Shown here: positions 43,290 through 51,495 of the stretch, in pieces | Position numbering within the stretch: the stretch's first letter is position 1 | Layout of the letters: each line of letters starts with the position of its first letter | Assembly: GCA_947449695.1 (NCBI GenBank) | Contig: CANFST010000013.1 | Location: forward strand, 1 to 64,000 | From: Chitinophagales bacterium | Lineage (GTDB): Bacteria; Bacteroidota; Bacteroidia; Chitinophagales; CAIODY01 | Reading direction: 5' to 3' | Length of the DNA: 64,000 bases | Notes under the pieces: generated by a model | What the model was told of the DNA's origin: nothing | The model's database searches: none | Seen by the model: the letters and a program-made list of their open reading frames with translations, nothing else | Program-made: the position numbers and the translations under genes

Positions 43290-44138
43290 ATGATTAAAAC
43301 AATCACTGTTTGCGGCGCTGGCACCATGGGCGCAGGCATAGCCCAAGTATCTGCACAAGCAGGTTTCAACACTTTTTTGTTCGATATCAATCAACAAATT
43401 GTAGACAATGCAAAAAGTGGCATCGAGAAAAATTTGAGTGTGGCTGTTGAGAAAGGAAAGATGGCTGCCGAAGAAAAATTGGCAACACTTTCAAGATTGA
43501 AATTTGAAAATGATTTGAATAATTGCAAATGCGAAATGGTGATTGAAGCCATTGTTGAGCGACTAGACATCAAGCAAAAATTGTTTTCGCAATTAGCAGA
43601 AATAAATGGTAGCGAAACAATTTTGTCAAGTAATACCTCCTCTTTGTCTATCACTCAAATAGCTGCTGGTGTTGCGTTTCCGGGTAGAGTGGTGGGTATG
43701 CACTTTTTCAATCCAGCGCATTTAATGAAATTGGTGGAAGTAATTAGCGGTGCTGCAACTGAAGAAAAAATTGCTATCGAAACAAAAGTTGTTGCTGAAA
43801 AAATGGGTAAAACTGTGGTGATGGCAAAAGATGCTCCGGGCTTTATTGTGAACAGAGTTGCCCGACATTTTTACGTGGAGAGCATGAAAATTGCAGAAGA
43901 AAATGTGGCCGAAATAGCAGCAATAGATAGCCTTTTAGAGAATGCTGGCTTTAAAATGGGTGCTTTCAAATTGATGGATTTAATCGGCAACGATATTAAT
44001 TATGCAGTTACCGAATCGTTGTTCAATGCATTTCATTACGAGCCAAAATTTCGCCCAAGCCGCATTCAGCAACAAAAAGTTTTGGCTGGACACTTAGGTA
44101 AAAAAACAGGAAAAGGGTTTTACGAATACTTCAAATAA
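43290..44138 (+). CDS. 3-hydroxyacyl-CoA (3-hydroxybutyryl-CoA) dehydrogenase
   Basis: 282 residues, the length of single-function short enzymes. It oxidises (S)-3-hydroxyacyl-CoA to 3-oxoacyl-CoA with NAD+ (or the reverse). The Rossmann glycine motif GAGTMGAGIAQ is at 9-19; SSNTSSLSITQIA carries the catalytic-site serine/asparagine, GMHFFNPAHLMKLVEV the catalytic histidine, and APGFIVNRVARHF opens the C-terminal dimer domain. It could be called hbd or paaH depending on pathway, and no beta-oxidation or phenylacetate neighbours decide this. The next gene begins directly after its stop codon. Confidence 0.92.
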   Translation: MIKTITVCGAGTMGAGIAQVSAQAGFNTFLFDINQQIVDNAKSGIEKNLSVAVEKGKMAAEEKLATLSRLKFENDLNNCKCEMVIEAIVERLDIKQKLFSQLAEINGSETILSSNTSSLSITQIAAGVAFPGRVVGMHFFNPAHLMKLVEVISGAATEEKIAIETKVVAEKMGKTVVMAKDAPGFIVNRVARHFYVESMKIAEENVAEIAAIDSLLENAGFKMGAFKLMDLIGNDINYAVTESLFNAFHYEPKFRPSRIQQQKVLAGHLGKKTGKGFYEYFK

Positions 44139-44792
44139 ATGACAAACATCATCACAAAATATTTTCCAAATCTTCCATCAGCGCAAGTTGAGCAGTTTTT
44201 GCAATTACAAAATTTGTATGCTGATTGGAACGAAAAAATAAATGTTATCAGCCGGAAGGACATGGAACATTTTATTGAGCGACATGTGTTGCACAGTCTG
44301 GCAATCGCCCATTATGTCGAATTTAAAAAAGGAAACAAAGTGCTGGATATTGGCACTGGTGGAGGTTTTCCGGGCATTCCTTTATCAATATTTTTTCCTG
44401 AAGTTGAATTTTTCTTAGTTGATTCCATTGGCAAAAAAATAAAAGTGGTGCAAGCTGTAGCCGATGAATTAGGATTGAAAAATGTAAAAACATTTCACAA
44501 ACGTGTTGAAGAAATTCCTTTCAAAGTTGATTATGCAGTTAGCCGTGCAGTGGCAGTTTTGCCAACACTTTTCATGTATTCGCAAAAGGTGGTTTCAAAG
44601 AATAAAATGGCTGAAAAAGCAATTTGGCGAAATGATAATTCAGAAATTAATTCATCATTAATTTGCCTGAAAGGTGGTGATTTGCATCAGGAAATGAGCG
44701 ATTTAGGAAAAAAATTGGTGATGAAAGATTTGTCGGAAATTTTTAAAGAAGAATTTTTTGAAACAAAAAAAATGCTAGCGGTACAGATTTAA
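44139..44792 (+). CDS. rsmG: 16S rRNA (guanine-527-N7)-methyltransferase
   Basis: 217 residues; the usual size. Uses S-adenosylmethionine to methylate G527 of 16S rRNA. Motif I is KVLDIGTGGGFPGIPLSIFF (about 67-86), and the family-specific start YADWNEKINVISRKDMEHF and HVLHSLAIA are present, as is VSRAVAVLPTLF. The ATG (44139) abuts the stop of the dehydrogenase gene without any gap, so translation is probably coupled. lptC follows after 8 bases, giving a three-gene cluster. Confidence 0.95.
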   Translation: MTNIITKYFPNLPSAQVEQFLQLQNLYADWNEKINVISRKDMEHFIERHVLHSLAIAHYVEFKKGNKVLDIGTGGGFPGIPLSIFFPEVEFFLVDSIGKKIKVVQAVADELGLKNVKTFHKRVEEIPFKVDYAVSRAVAVLPTLFMYSQKVVSKNKMAEKAIWRNDNSEINSSLICLKGGDLHQEMSDLGKKLVMKDLSEIFKEEFFETKKMLAVQI

Positions 44793-44800
44793 TAAACTAA

Positions 44801-45346
44801 ATGAGTAAAAAAATATTTCCGCTTTTACTGTTTTGGTCTACCATATTTTCGGCTTGCGAAAATGATTTGGCAACGATTAATAAAATTGCTTCGCTGAAAG
44901 AAGCGAATGTAGAAACCATTAAAAATGTAACTACTTATTACAGCGACAAAGGCATATTGAAAGCACAGCTACAATCGCCGCTGGTGCTGGAATACAACGT
45001 GAAAGAGCCTTACAAAGAGTTACCAAATGGTGTGTTGGTTTTATTTTATAACGAAGAAAAAAAAGAAGATGGCAGATTGAAAGCGAAATATGGAATCAGC
45101 TATGATGCACAAAATAAAATTGTGGTAAAACACGATGTGGAAGTGGTGAATGTAAAAGGCGAAAAACTGAATACAGATGAATTAACATGGGATACAAAAT
45201 CTCATATTTTATTCACTGATAAACCAGTAAAAATTACAACGGGCAAAGAAATTTTGTTTGGCGATGGTATGACCGCCAAAGAAGATTTTTCAGAATACAA
45301 AATCAAACACCTGACTGGAACTGTGAAAGTGAAGAATGACTTATAG
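44801..45346 (+). CDS. lptC: LPS export component LptC (lipoprotein form)
   Basis: 181 residues. Signal with lipobox FSAC at about residue 19, so the Bacteroidota protein is lipid-anchored rather than a bitopic membrane protein. The body is the LptC/LptA beta-jellyroll: NVTTYYSDKGILKAQLQSPL, the closing strands EKLNTDELTWDTKSHILFTD and PVKITTGKEILFGDGM. It takes LPS from the LptB2FG exporter and passes it to LptA. The 3' end overlaps the convergent gmk gene by 6 bases. One LptF/G permease gene lies at 29953-31035. Confidence 0.88.
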   Translation: MSKKIFPLLLFWSTIFSACENDLATINKIASLKEANVETIKNVTTYYSDKGILKAQLQSPLVLEYNVKEPYKELPNGVLVLFYNEEKKEDGRLKAKYGISYDAQNKIVVKHDVEVVNVKGEKLNTDELTWDTKSHILFTDKPVKITTGKEILFGDGMTAKEDFSEYKIKHLTGTVKVKNDL

Positions 45347-45910
45347 TTTCAAAAAATCCTTGACTAATTTTTCAGCTTCAACTAAAGTATGTTCTAAATT
45401 ATCATTTAAAATAATTTTATCAAACATTGGCGCATGGCTGATTTCATGTTCGGCTTTATCAATTCTTTCTTGCAAACTTTTTTCATCCTCTGTGTTTCGA
45501 TTGGCTAATCGCTGTGCCAAAGTTAAAATATCTGGGGGTTTAATAAATATAGCTAAAGTTTCAGTAGGATATTTTTCTTTAATATGCAAACCACCAACAA
45601 CATCCACATCAAAAATTACATGTTTATTGCCATCCCAAATTCGCTGCAATTCGCTTTTTAAAGTGCCATAATATTTACCTTCATACACCATTTCCCATTC
45701 TACAAAAGCATCAGCTGCAATTTTATTTTTAAAATCATTTTCTGAAATAAAATAATAATCCAAACCATTTTTTTCATTGACTCTCATGGGTCGGGTAGCA
45801 GCACTTATAGAAAAAGCTAATTGCGGCAAATGTTGCAGTAAATGCTTTACAATGGTGGTTTTGCCAGCTCCGCTTGGGGCTGCCACTACTATTAGTTTCC
45901 CTTTTTTCAT
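45341..45910 (-). CDS. gmk: Guanylate kinase
   Basis: 189 residues. Phosphorylates GMP to GDP with ATP. P-loop APSGAGKTTIVKHLL (11-25), the GMP-binding block SAATRPMRVNEKNGLDYYFI and the VIFDVDVVGGLHIKEKYP stretch (family VLLDIDVQG) are in place. The length is normal and the start is clear. A -7-like TATCTTCG sits 10 bases upstream of the ATG (45921-45928). Confidence 0.96.
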   Translation of the reverse strand: MKKGKLIVVAAPSGAGKTTIVKHLLQHLPQLAFSISAATRPMRVNEKNGLDYYFISENDFKNKIAADAFVEWEMVYEGKYYGTLKSELQRIWDGNKHVIFDVDVVGGLHIKEKYPTETLAIFIKPPDILTLAQRLANRNTEDEKSLQERIDKAEHEISHAPMFDKIILNDNLEHTLVEAEKLVKDFLKL

Positions 45911-45920
45911 AATTGATTGA

Positions 45921-45928
45921 CGAAGATA
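45921..45928 (-). promoter_or_regulatory. -7-like element of gmk
   Basis: Minus-strand TATCTTCG, 10 bases before ATG 45910, hence a very short leader. The same octamer precedes pheT and the superoxide dismutase gene. Confidence 0.45.
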
Positions 45929-46017
45929 AAAATAATATATCGAGAAATTGATTTGGCATCAGTAAACAATATTTTTCAATAATCAGTTTTACTTTGCAGG
46001 CTTTAAAACATTTAATA

Positions 46018-46476
46018 ATGCTGGTTCGATTAGCAAAATCTTCAGATGCCAATACCATAGCCATTTTCAATAAAGCTATGGCTTTAGAGACTGAAAATAA
46101 AAATTTACCCGATGAAACTATTTTATTGGGCGTAAAAAATTTGATGGCACAACCTCAGTTTGGTTTTTATGTAGTAGCTGAAATTGAAAATAAATTGTTA
46201 GGTTGTCTAATGATTACTTATGAATGGAGTGATTGGAGAAATGGAATTATTTGGTGGCTGCAAAGTGTTTATGTGAAAACTGATTTCAGAAAACAAAATG
46301 TGTTCAAAAATATGTTACAATACGTTGAATCAAAATCGCAAGAAAATAATGTTGCATCTATTCGTTTATATATGGAAAAAGGAAACCGCAATGCTCATAA
46401 AACTTATGAACGTTGCGGTTTTCAAGAAACAGATTATATAATGTTTGAAAAATTAATTTTTAGGAACAACAGCTAA
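46018..46476 (+). CDS. GNAT-family N-acetyltransferase
   Basis: 152 residues from ATG 46018 (earlier in-frame starts lie in what looks like the promoter region). The GNAT fold is visible: [20 protein letters not shown] start, [20 protein letters not shown] strands, [20 protein letters not shown] where [12 protein letters not shown] takes the place of the acetyl-CoA-binding V..R.qGiG loop (the last glycines are missing), and [20 protein letters not shown], the typical C-terminal N...A...Y..GF block. The acceptor is unknown. Its 3' end overlaps recA on the other strand by 24 bases. Confidence 0.82.
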   Translation: MLVRLAKSSDANTIAIFNKAMALETENKNLPDETILLGVKNLMAQPQFGFYVVAEIENKLLGCLMITYEWSDWRNGIIWWLQSVYVKTDFRKQNVFKNMLQYVESKSQENNVASIRLYMEKGNRNAHKTYERCGFQETDYIMFEKLIFRNNS

Positions 46477-47460
46477 TTTTTCTTTTACTTTTCTTTCAAT
46501 TTCAATTGCCATTTCTGGATTATCAATCAACAATTGTTTTACTGAATCCCTGCCTTGTCCTAATTTTGCGCCTTCGTAGCTAAACCAACTACCACTTTTT
46601 TGCACCACATTAGTCTCAACTCCTAAATCAACTATTTCGCCCACTTTGCTTACACCCTGACCATAAACAATATCAAATTCGCAAATGCGGAATGGCGGCG
46701 CAACTTTATTTTTTACCACTTTTACTTTAGCTCTGTTACCAACTATTTCATCACCATCTTTTATTTGTCCAATACGGCGAATATCTAATCGGATAGAAGC
46801 ATAAAATTTTAAGGCATTACCACCAGTAGTTGTTTCAGGGCTGCCGAACATTACACCAATTTTTTCACGAAGCTGATTAATGAAAATACAAGTACAACCA
46901 GTTTTGCTAATAGTTGCTGTTAGTTTACGCATCGCTTGGCTCATCAATCGAGCTTGCAAACCCATTTTGCTATCGCCCATTTCGCCTTCTAATTCTGCCT
47001 TTGGCACCAATGCAGCAACAGAATCAACCACCACAATATCAACAGCACCACTGCGAATTAAGCTATCTGCAATTTCCAAAGCTTGTTCCCCATCATCAGG
47101 TTGGCTGATTAATAAATTATCAACATCACAACCCAAGCGTTGAGCATACGTTTTATCAAAAGCATGTTCTGCATCAATGATAGCTGCAATGCCGCCTTTC
47201 TTTTGGCATTCAGCAATTGCATGAATTGCCAAGGTTGTTTTACCGCTACTTTCTGGCCCGTAAATTTCAACAATTCTTCCTTTCGGATAGCCACCAACGC
47301 CCAACGCAATATCCAAACCCAATGAGCCTGATGGAATAATCTCCATCGCATCAATTTGTGTATCGCCCAATTTCATGATAGTGCCTTTACCATACTTTTT
47401 GTCTAATGTGTCAAGCGTTAATTTCAACGCTTTTAATTTTTCTGAATTTTCTGAAGCCAT
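46453..47460 (-). CDS. recA: Recombinase RecA
   Basis: 335 residues, slightly short but complete. RecA forms ATP-dependent filaments on single-stranded DNA for homologous recombination and SOS induction. Walker A is GPESSGKTT (68-76); the Walker B-like [17 protein letters not shown], the L1 loop [12 protein letters not shown] and L2 region [16 protein letters not shown] are standard. There is no lexA or recX next to it. A -7 TACGTTTG (47510-47517) lies about 50 bases upstream. The acidic C-terminal tail common in many RecA proteins is missing; the protein ends [12 protein letters not shown]. Confidence 0.97.
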   Translation of the reverse strand: MASENSEKLKALKLTLDTLDKKYGKGTIMKLGDTQIDAMEIIPSGSLGLDIALGVGGYPKGRIVEIYGPESSGKTTLAIHAIAECQKKGGIAAIIDAEHAFDKTYAQRLGCDVDNLLISQPDDGEQALEIADSLIRSGAVDIVVVDSVAALVPKAELEGEMGDSKMGLQARLMSQAMRKLTATISKTGCTCIFINQLREKIGVMFGSPETTTGGNALKFYASIRLDIRRIGQIKDGDEIVGNRAKVKVVKNKVAPPFRICEFDIVYGQGVSKVGEIVDLGVETNVVQKSGSWFSYEGAKLGQGRDSVKQLLIDNPEMAIEIERKVKEKLAVVPKN

Positions 47461-47509
47461 GATTATATCTATTTTATATTAGTTTTATGATTGTGTTTTT
47501 CAACTGTTG

Positions 47510-47517
47510 CAAACGTA
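47510..47517 (-). promoter_or_regulatory. -7 element of recA
   Basis: Minus-strand TACGTTTG matches TAnnTTTG, giving a leader of about 40 bases. No TTTG at the proper -33 spacing and no obvious SOS palindrome were seen. Confidence 0.45.
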
Positions 47518-47544
47518 AAGCAAATTTAGTGGAATTTTTTTGAT

Positions 47545-48297
47545 TTAAAATGTAAATCCTGCTCTTAAATGGACGGCAGCTTTGAAAACAGGTGTTTCAT
47601 AAGTGGGGCCGTTATTAAGATAAATAGTTTCTACTTGTGGCAATAACAAAATCCCAGTGGCAATATTAAAAGAAGAAACAATGCCATTGTTTCCAAATTT
47701 TATTCCAAAAGACGGTTCAAATATTGGCCCGCCCAAAGAAGCTTCTGAGCCTTTCTTGTCAGGAACTATTAAGCCTACATTAAGACGAAAAAAAGGAGTT
47801 ACTTTGTCTTTTGCAAAACAGGTTATCCAATCTAGAAAAATTGGATAACCCAAACCATAACCATAATTAGAAACACCCAAACCAATCCCAAAGCTGCTTT
47901 GGCGACTTAATTGAACTCCGTTGATATTGGAAATACCAAAATATACAAGATAATTACCTTCATCAATTCCTGCAATTCCTATTTCGGTAGTATTAAAATA
48001 CTTTACTCTAAACGGTTTGTTATTTATGGGTTTTATTTTTGAAGTAGATGTAGAATCTAAAGGCACTTCGCTACTTTTTACTTTTTCGATTTCATCCAAA
48101 TTTATCAACACTACATTTTGCTCGGCAGTTTTTATTTTGATGAATTTATCAGGAACAAATTCTACAATTGTGCCTTTGATAATTTTTCCAATAATTAAAT
48201 GTACCTCTACTTTTGCACTATCTAGTTGCTGTGCCTTCGTTTGCAATGCGAAAAAAATCAAAATAAAAAATGAAATGAAATATTTCATAAGCACCAT
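47545..48297 (-). CDS. Exported hypothetical protein, barrel-like
   Basis: 250 residues; two in-frame ATGs (48297, 48288) can serve, the second giving MKYFISFFILIFFALQTKAQ as a standard signal peptide. Residues 25-75 have a small beta-domain with AKVEVHLIIGKIIKGTIVEF, VPDKFIKIKTAEQNVVLINL, similar to short SH3-like domains that head many Bacteroidota outer-membrane proteins. The rest (about 95-250) has glycine-rich strands such as SSFGIGLGVSNYGYGLGYPI and ends in HLRAGFTF with a terminal Phe, as in outer-membrane barrels. The function is unknown. Confidence 0.65.
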   Translation of the reverse strand: MVLMKYFISFFILIFFALQTKAQQLDSAKVEVHLIIGKIIKGTIVEFVPDKFIKIKTAEQNVVLINLDEIEKVKSSEVPLDSTSTSKIKPINNKPFRVKYFNTTEIGIAGIDEGNYLVYFGISNINGVQLSRQSSFGIGLGVSNYGYGLGYPIFLDWITCFAKDKVTPFFRLNVGLIVPDKKGSEASLGGPIFEPSFGIKFGNNGIVSSFNIATGILLLPQVETIYLNNGPTYETPVFKAAVHLRAGFTF

Positions 48298-48341
48298 TGA
48301 AACTCAAATTTACAAAAAAATTAAATTGAGTTTATGAAAAT

Positions 48342-48380
48342 AAAAATCCCTTCAACAGACTGGCTATTGAAGGGATTTTT
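48342..48380 (-). terminator. Terminator after rpsT (bidirectional form)
   Basis: AAAAATCCCTTCAA (48342-48355) and TTGAAGGGATTTTT (48367-48380) pair perfectly over 14 bases around an 11-base loop. The A/T ends make it usable from either side; it lies 18 bases after the rpsT stop. Confidence 0.8.
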
Positions 48381-48398
48381 TATATTAATTCAGCTAAA

Positions 48399-48731
48399 TT
48401 ATTTCTTTTTTGCTGCTTTTTTAGGAGCTGCTTTTTTAGCGGCTGCCTTTTTTGCAGGTTTTTCAGCAGTTGCAGTTGCTTTTAAAGCATTTACTTTTTT
48501 AGTCAATTTCGATTTTAAATTAGCAGCTTTATTTTTGTGAATAATATTGCTTTTTGCCAATTTATCAATCATAGCAATTGTTTTTGGTAAGTTTTCAGAA
48601 GCTTCCTTAAAGTCAGCAGTAGCAGCCACTTTACGGATAGCATTACGAGTAGTTTTACCTTTTAAACGATTTCTTTCTCTGCGAACTTTTACTTTTCTAA
48701 CGTCTTTTTCAGTTGCCTTATGATTAGCCAT
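48399..48731 (-). CDS. rpsT: 30S ribosomal protein S20 with lysine/alanine-rich tail
   Basis: 110 residues compared with about 85-90 in most bacteria. The core (1-83) is typical: MANHKATEKDVRKVKVRRER, TTRNAIRKVA, AMIDKLAKSNIIHKNKAANL, KSKLTKKVNAL. S20 binds 16S rRNA early in 30S assembly. The extra part (about 84-110) is made of AEKPAKKAAAKKAAPKKAAK-type repeats, resembling histone-H1-like tails. It may strengthen RNA contacts, though this is inference. Monocistronic with its own terminator. Confidence 0.95.
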   Translation of the reverse strand: MANHKATEKDVRKVKVRRERNRLKGKTTRNAIRKVAATADFKEASENLPKTIAMIDKLAKSNIIHKNKAANLKSKLTKKVNALKATATAEKPAKKAAAKKAAPKKAAKKK

Positions 48732-48811
48732 TTTGAATTGAAATTAATTAATTTTTTGTTGAAATTTGAACCACGAAGGTAATAATTTTTTCCAATTCCA
48801 TAGCTTCTTTT

Positions 48812-48819
48812 TATATTTT
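48812..48819 (+). promoter_or_regulatory. Weak -7-like element close to holB
   Basis: TATATTTT departs from TAnnTTTG at the last base and ends 7 bases before ATG 48827, again implying an almost leaderless transcript. Confidence 0.3.
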
Positions 48820-48826
48820 TAGCCCG

Positions 48827-49951
48827 ATGCAATTCAACGAAATAGTAGGTCAATATTCGCTTAAACAAAACTTTATCCAAAGCATTCGGCTTCAGAAAAT
48901 GCCACATGCTTTGCTGTTAGTAGGTTCAGAAGGTTCAGGAGCATTGCCCTTTACTGTAGCAACCATTCAATATTTGCTATGTGAAAATCGATCAGAGTTT
49001 GATTCTTGTGGTATTTGCGGACCGTGCAAAAAAGTAAAAAAACTCATTCATCCTGATATTCATTTTAGCAAGCCAGTCATTAAACATCCTAAAGTAACTT
49101 ACAAAGCTGGCGAAACTGCCATTAGCTTAGATTGGATGAACGAATGGCGACAAACCATTTTAGAAAATCCTTACTTAAATTATAATGATTGGATGCAAGT
49201 GCAAGCTGGCGAAACTAATTCACAAGGCAACATCACAGCGAAAGAGTGTGGCGAAATATTGAAATTTTTATCGCTCAAAAGTTTTGAAAGCGGTTATAAA
49301 TTTGTGATTATTTGGATGGCTGAATATTTGGGCAATGAAGGAAATCGGTTGCTAAAACAAATTGAAGAACCCGAAGACAATACTTTTTTCTTTCTCATTG
49401 CAGAAAATTATGAGCAGGTTTTGGGCACCATTCAATCACGTTCGCAATTGATAAAATTACCACCTTTGAGCATTGAAGAAATCACCAATGCATTGGTTGA
49501 GCAAAAACAAACAACACTCGAAATTGCACAGTCAATCAGCGTTTTGGCTGATGGAAATTTTAATTCAGCCTTAAAATTATTGAAAGAAAAAGATGATTCG
49601 CTGGAAAAAACATTTTTAGATTGGATGCAAATCATCATCAGGAAACAAAAAAAAGAATGGGTAAGTTGGGCTGACCAATTAGCAAAATTGGGCAGAGAGA
49701 ATCAAAAGCAAATGATAAAATATGGTTTGATTTTATTGCGTCAAGCCATGTTGTTTCAAAACAATAATGGTTTTGAAATTTATAATGAACGGGAAAAAGC
49801 CTATTGTAGCTATCTTTCACAAAAATTAACAATAGATAAATTGCAACAGTTTTCGCAGTTGATGGATGACATGTATTTTCACGTTGAGCGAAATGCCAAC
49901 CCAAAAATTTTGTTTTTGCACAACAGTTTTGAAATCTCCGAGTTGTTTTAA
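48827..49951 (+). CDS. holB: DNA polymerase III delta-prime subunit
   Basis: 374 residues. The clamp-loader delta' part binds gamma/tau and delta to load the sliding clamp. FNEIVGQYSLKQNFIQSIRL and RLQKMPHALLLVGSEG are typical of the AAA+ N-terminus. The P-loop is degenerate (GSEGSGALPF, residues 33-42, no Lys-Ser/Thr), as expected for delta', which does not hydrolyse ATP. A Cys4 zinc module is formed by Cys52, 61, 64 and 67 (CENRSEFDSCGICGPC). EEPEDNTFFFLIAENYEQVL and TIQSRSQLIKL follow (SRC motif changed to SRS). The next gene starts 5 bases after its stop. Confidence 0.85.
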   Translation: MQFNEIVGQYSLKQNFIQSIRLQKMPHALLLVGSEGSGALPFTVATIQYLLCENRSEFDSCGICGPCKKVKKLIHPDIHFSKPVIKHPKVTYKAGETAISLDWMNEWRQTILENPYLNYNDWMQVQAGETNSQGNITAKECGEILKFLSLKSFESGYKFVIIWMAEYLGNEGNRLLKQIEEPEDNTFFFLIAENYEQVLGTIQSRSQLIKLPPLSIEEITNALVEQKQTTLEIAQSISVLADGNFNSALKLLKEKDDSLEKTFLDWMQIIIRKQKKEWVSWADQLAKLGRENQKQMIKYGLILLRQAMLFQNNNGFEIYNEREKAYCSYLSQKLTIDKLQQFSQLMDDMYFHVERNANPKILFLHNSFEISELF

Positions 49952-49956
49952 TCCGA

Positions 49957-51495
49957 ATGAAAAAAAACTTTCTTTATTACTTTTTATCAAAGCAAAATGC
50001 CATCATCATTTTTTGCTTTTTCATGGTTATTCAAGAAAATAAAGCCACAGATTTCAAAATTGATTTCAATGAAAACTGCAAGAGTGCTTACAATAAAATA
50101 GCTGCCTTAGAATTAAAAAACGCAGCAACTTTTATCGCTTTAGAAAAAACCGAACACCCCAACAACGCCGCCACAGCCTATTTGGAACATGCAAAAGACT
50201 TTATGCTTTTTTTTGTGGAAGAAAAAGATGCTGATTTCAAATGGCTTGATCAACAATTTGAAACACGGCTAAAACAAATTGAAAAAGTAGATGACAATTC
50301 ACCTTTTAAAAAATATTTGCTGGCTCAAATGAATTTAGAAATGTGTATTGCTAATGGAAAAGTGGGCAATTATTTCACTGCTTTTTTTGAAGTACGAAAA
50401 GCAAACAATTTACTAAAAGAAAATCAGAAAAAATTTCCTGAATTCATCCCCAACAAAAAGGGCTTAGGGCTTATTCATTGCTTGATTGGGACAATTCCAG
50501 ATAATTATAAATGGGGCGCAAATCTATTTGGATTTGAAGGTAATTTAGAGCTAGGCATGAATGAACTTTGGGAAGTAAGAAACTTTACGGATAAAACAGA
50601 TTTTTATTGCAAAACTGAAATCAATTTCATTTATGTATACGGCTTGTTGTATATGCAAAATGATAAAAATAAAGCATGGTTAATTGCCAAAAAATTATGG
50701 GATGAAAATCCTGAAAATAAACTCTGTTGCTTCTTGGCAGCTAATGTTGCACAAAATACTGCGAAGAACGAGGATGTAATTTCAATTTTGAATCAACAAC
50801 CTAACGACGGTGCTCATTTAGAATTTAATTACTTAAATTATATGATGGGTTTGGCGATGCTAAGAAAATTAGATCCATCATCAACATCTTATTTTTTAAA
50901 ATTTCTAAAAGCTAATAACAGAAGAAATTTTGTGAAAGACGGTTATCAAAAATTAGCTTGGAGTTATTTGCTGAACAATGATTTAGTAAATTATAAAATT
51001 GCCTTACAAAATTGTAAAACCATTGGTAATACTGTGGTTGATGCTGATAAGCAAGCCTTAAGAGAAGTGAATAATAATGAGCAACCTGTTTTGCTTTTAT
51101 TAAAAGCCCGATTGCTTTGTGATGGTGGTTACTACAAAGAAGCGATTGATTTGTTGACTGGTCACAAAATGGATGAATTCAAAAATAAAAAAGACCAAGT
51201 TGAATTTGTTTATCGTGTAGGAAGGATTTATCATGACTGGGGTTTTAACGAAAAGGCAATTCCTTATTATTTTACAGCCATTGAATTCGGAAAAGATTTG
51301 CCTCAACACTATGCCTGCAATGCTGCATTAAACATGGGTTTGATTTATGAGCAAAAAGGCGATAAAGCAAATGCTGAAAAATATTTTAAAATTTGCATTG
51401 CCATGAAAAACAGTGATTTTAAGCAGGGTTTAGAGCAAAAAGCAAAAACCGGATTAGAGCGATTAAAGAAAATGAAATATAAATTTATCAAATGA
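49957..51495 (+). CDS. TPR-rich exported or membrane-anchored protein
   Basis: 512 residues. A hydrophobic N-terminal segment (about 13-26, AIIIFCFFMVI) is either a signal peptide or an anchor. The rest is helical with TPR features: MNLEMCIANGKVGNYFTAFF, YQKLAWSYLLNNDLVNYKIA, KARLLCDGGYYKEAIDLLTG, VEFVYRVGRIYHDWGFNEKA and AALNMGLIYEQKGDKANAEK. It probably serves as a scaffold in the periplasm. The stop overlaps the next start by 4 bases (ATGA at 51492-51495), so it is translationally coupled with the PorE-like gene and likely works with it. Confidence 0.75.
   Translation: MKKNFLYYFLSKQNAIIIFCFFMVIQENKATDFKIDFNENCKSAYNKIAALELKNAATFIALEKTEHPNNAATAYLEHAKDFMLFFVEEKDADFKWLDQQFETRLKQIEKVDDNSPFKKYLLAQMNLEMCIANGKVGNYFTAFFEVRKANNLLKENQKKFPEFIPNKKGLGLIHCLIGTIPDNYKWGANLFGFEGNLELGMNELWEVRNFTDKTDFYCKTEINFIYVYGLLYMQNDKNKAWLIAKKLWDENPENKLCCFLAANVAQNTAKNEDVISILNQQPNDGAHLEFNYLNYMMGLAMLRKLDPSSTSYFLKFLKANNRRNFVKDGYQKLAWSYLLNNDLVNYKIALQNCKTIGNTVVDADKQALREVNNNEQPVLLLLKARLLCDGGYYKEAIDLLTGHKMDEFKNKKDQVEFVYRVGRIYHDWGFNEKAIPYYFTAIEFGKDLPQHYACNAALNMGLIYEQKGDKANAEKYFKICIAMKNSDFKQGLEQKAKTGLERLKKMKYKFIK

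Noticed and set aside
45336-45671. Plus-strand open frame across gmk
   Set aside because: It is the complement of a clear guanylate kinase gene and has no recognisable protein features.
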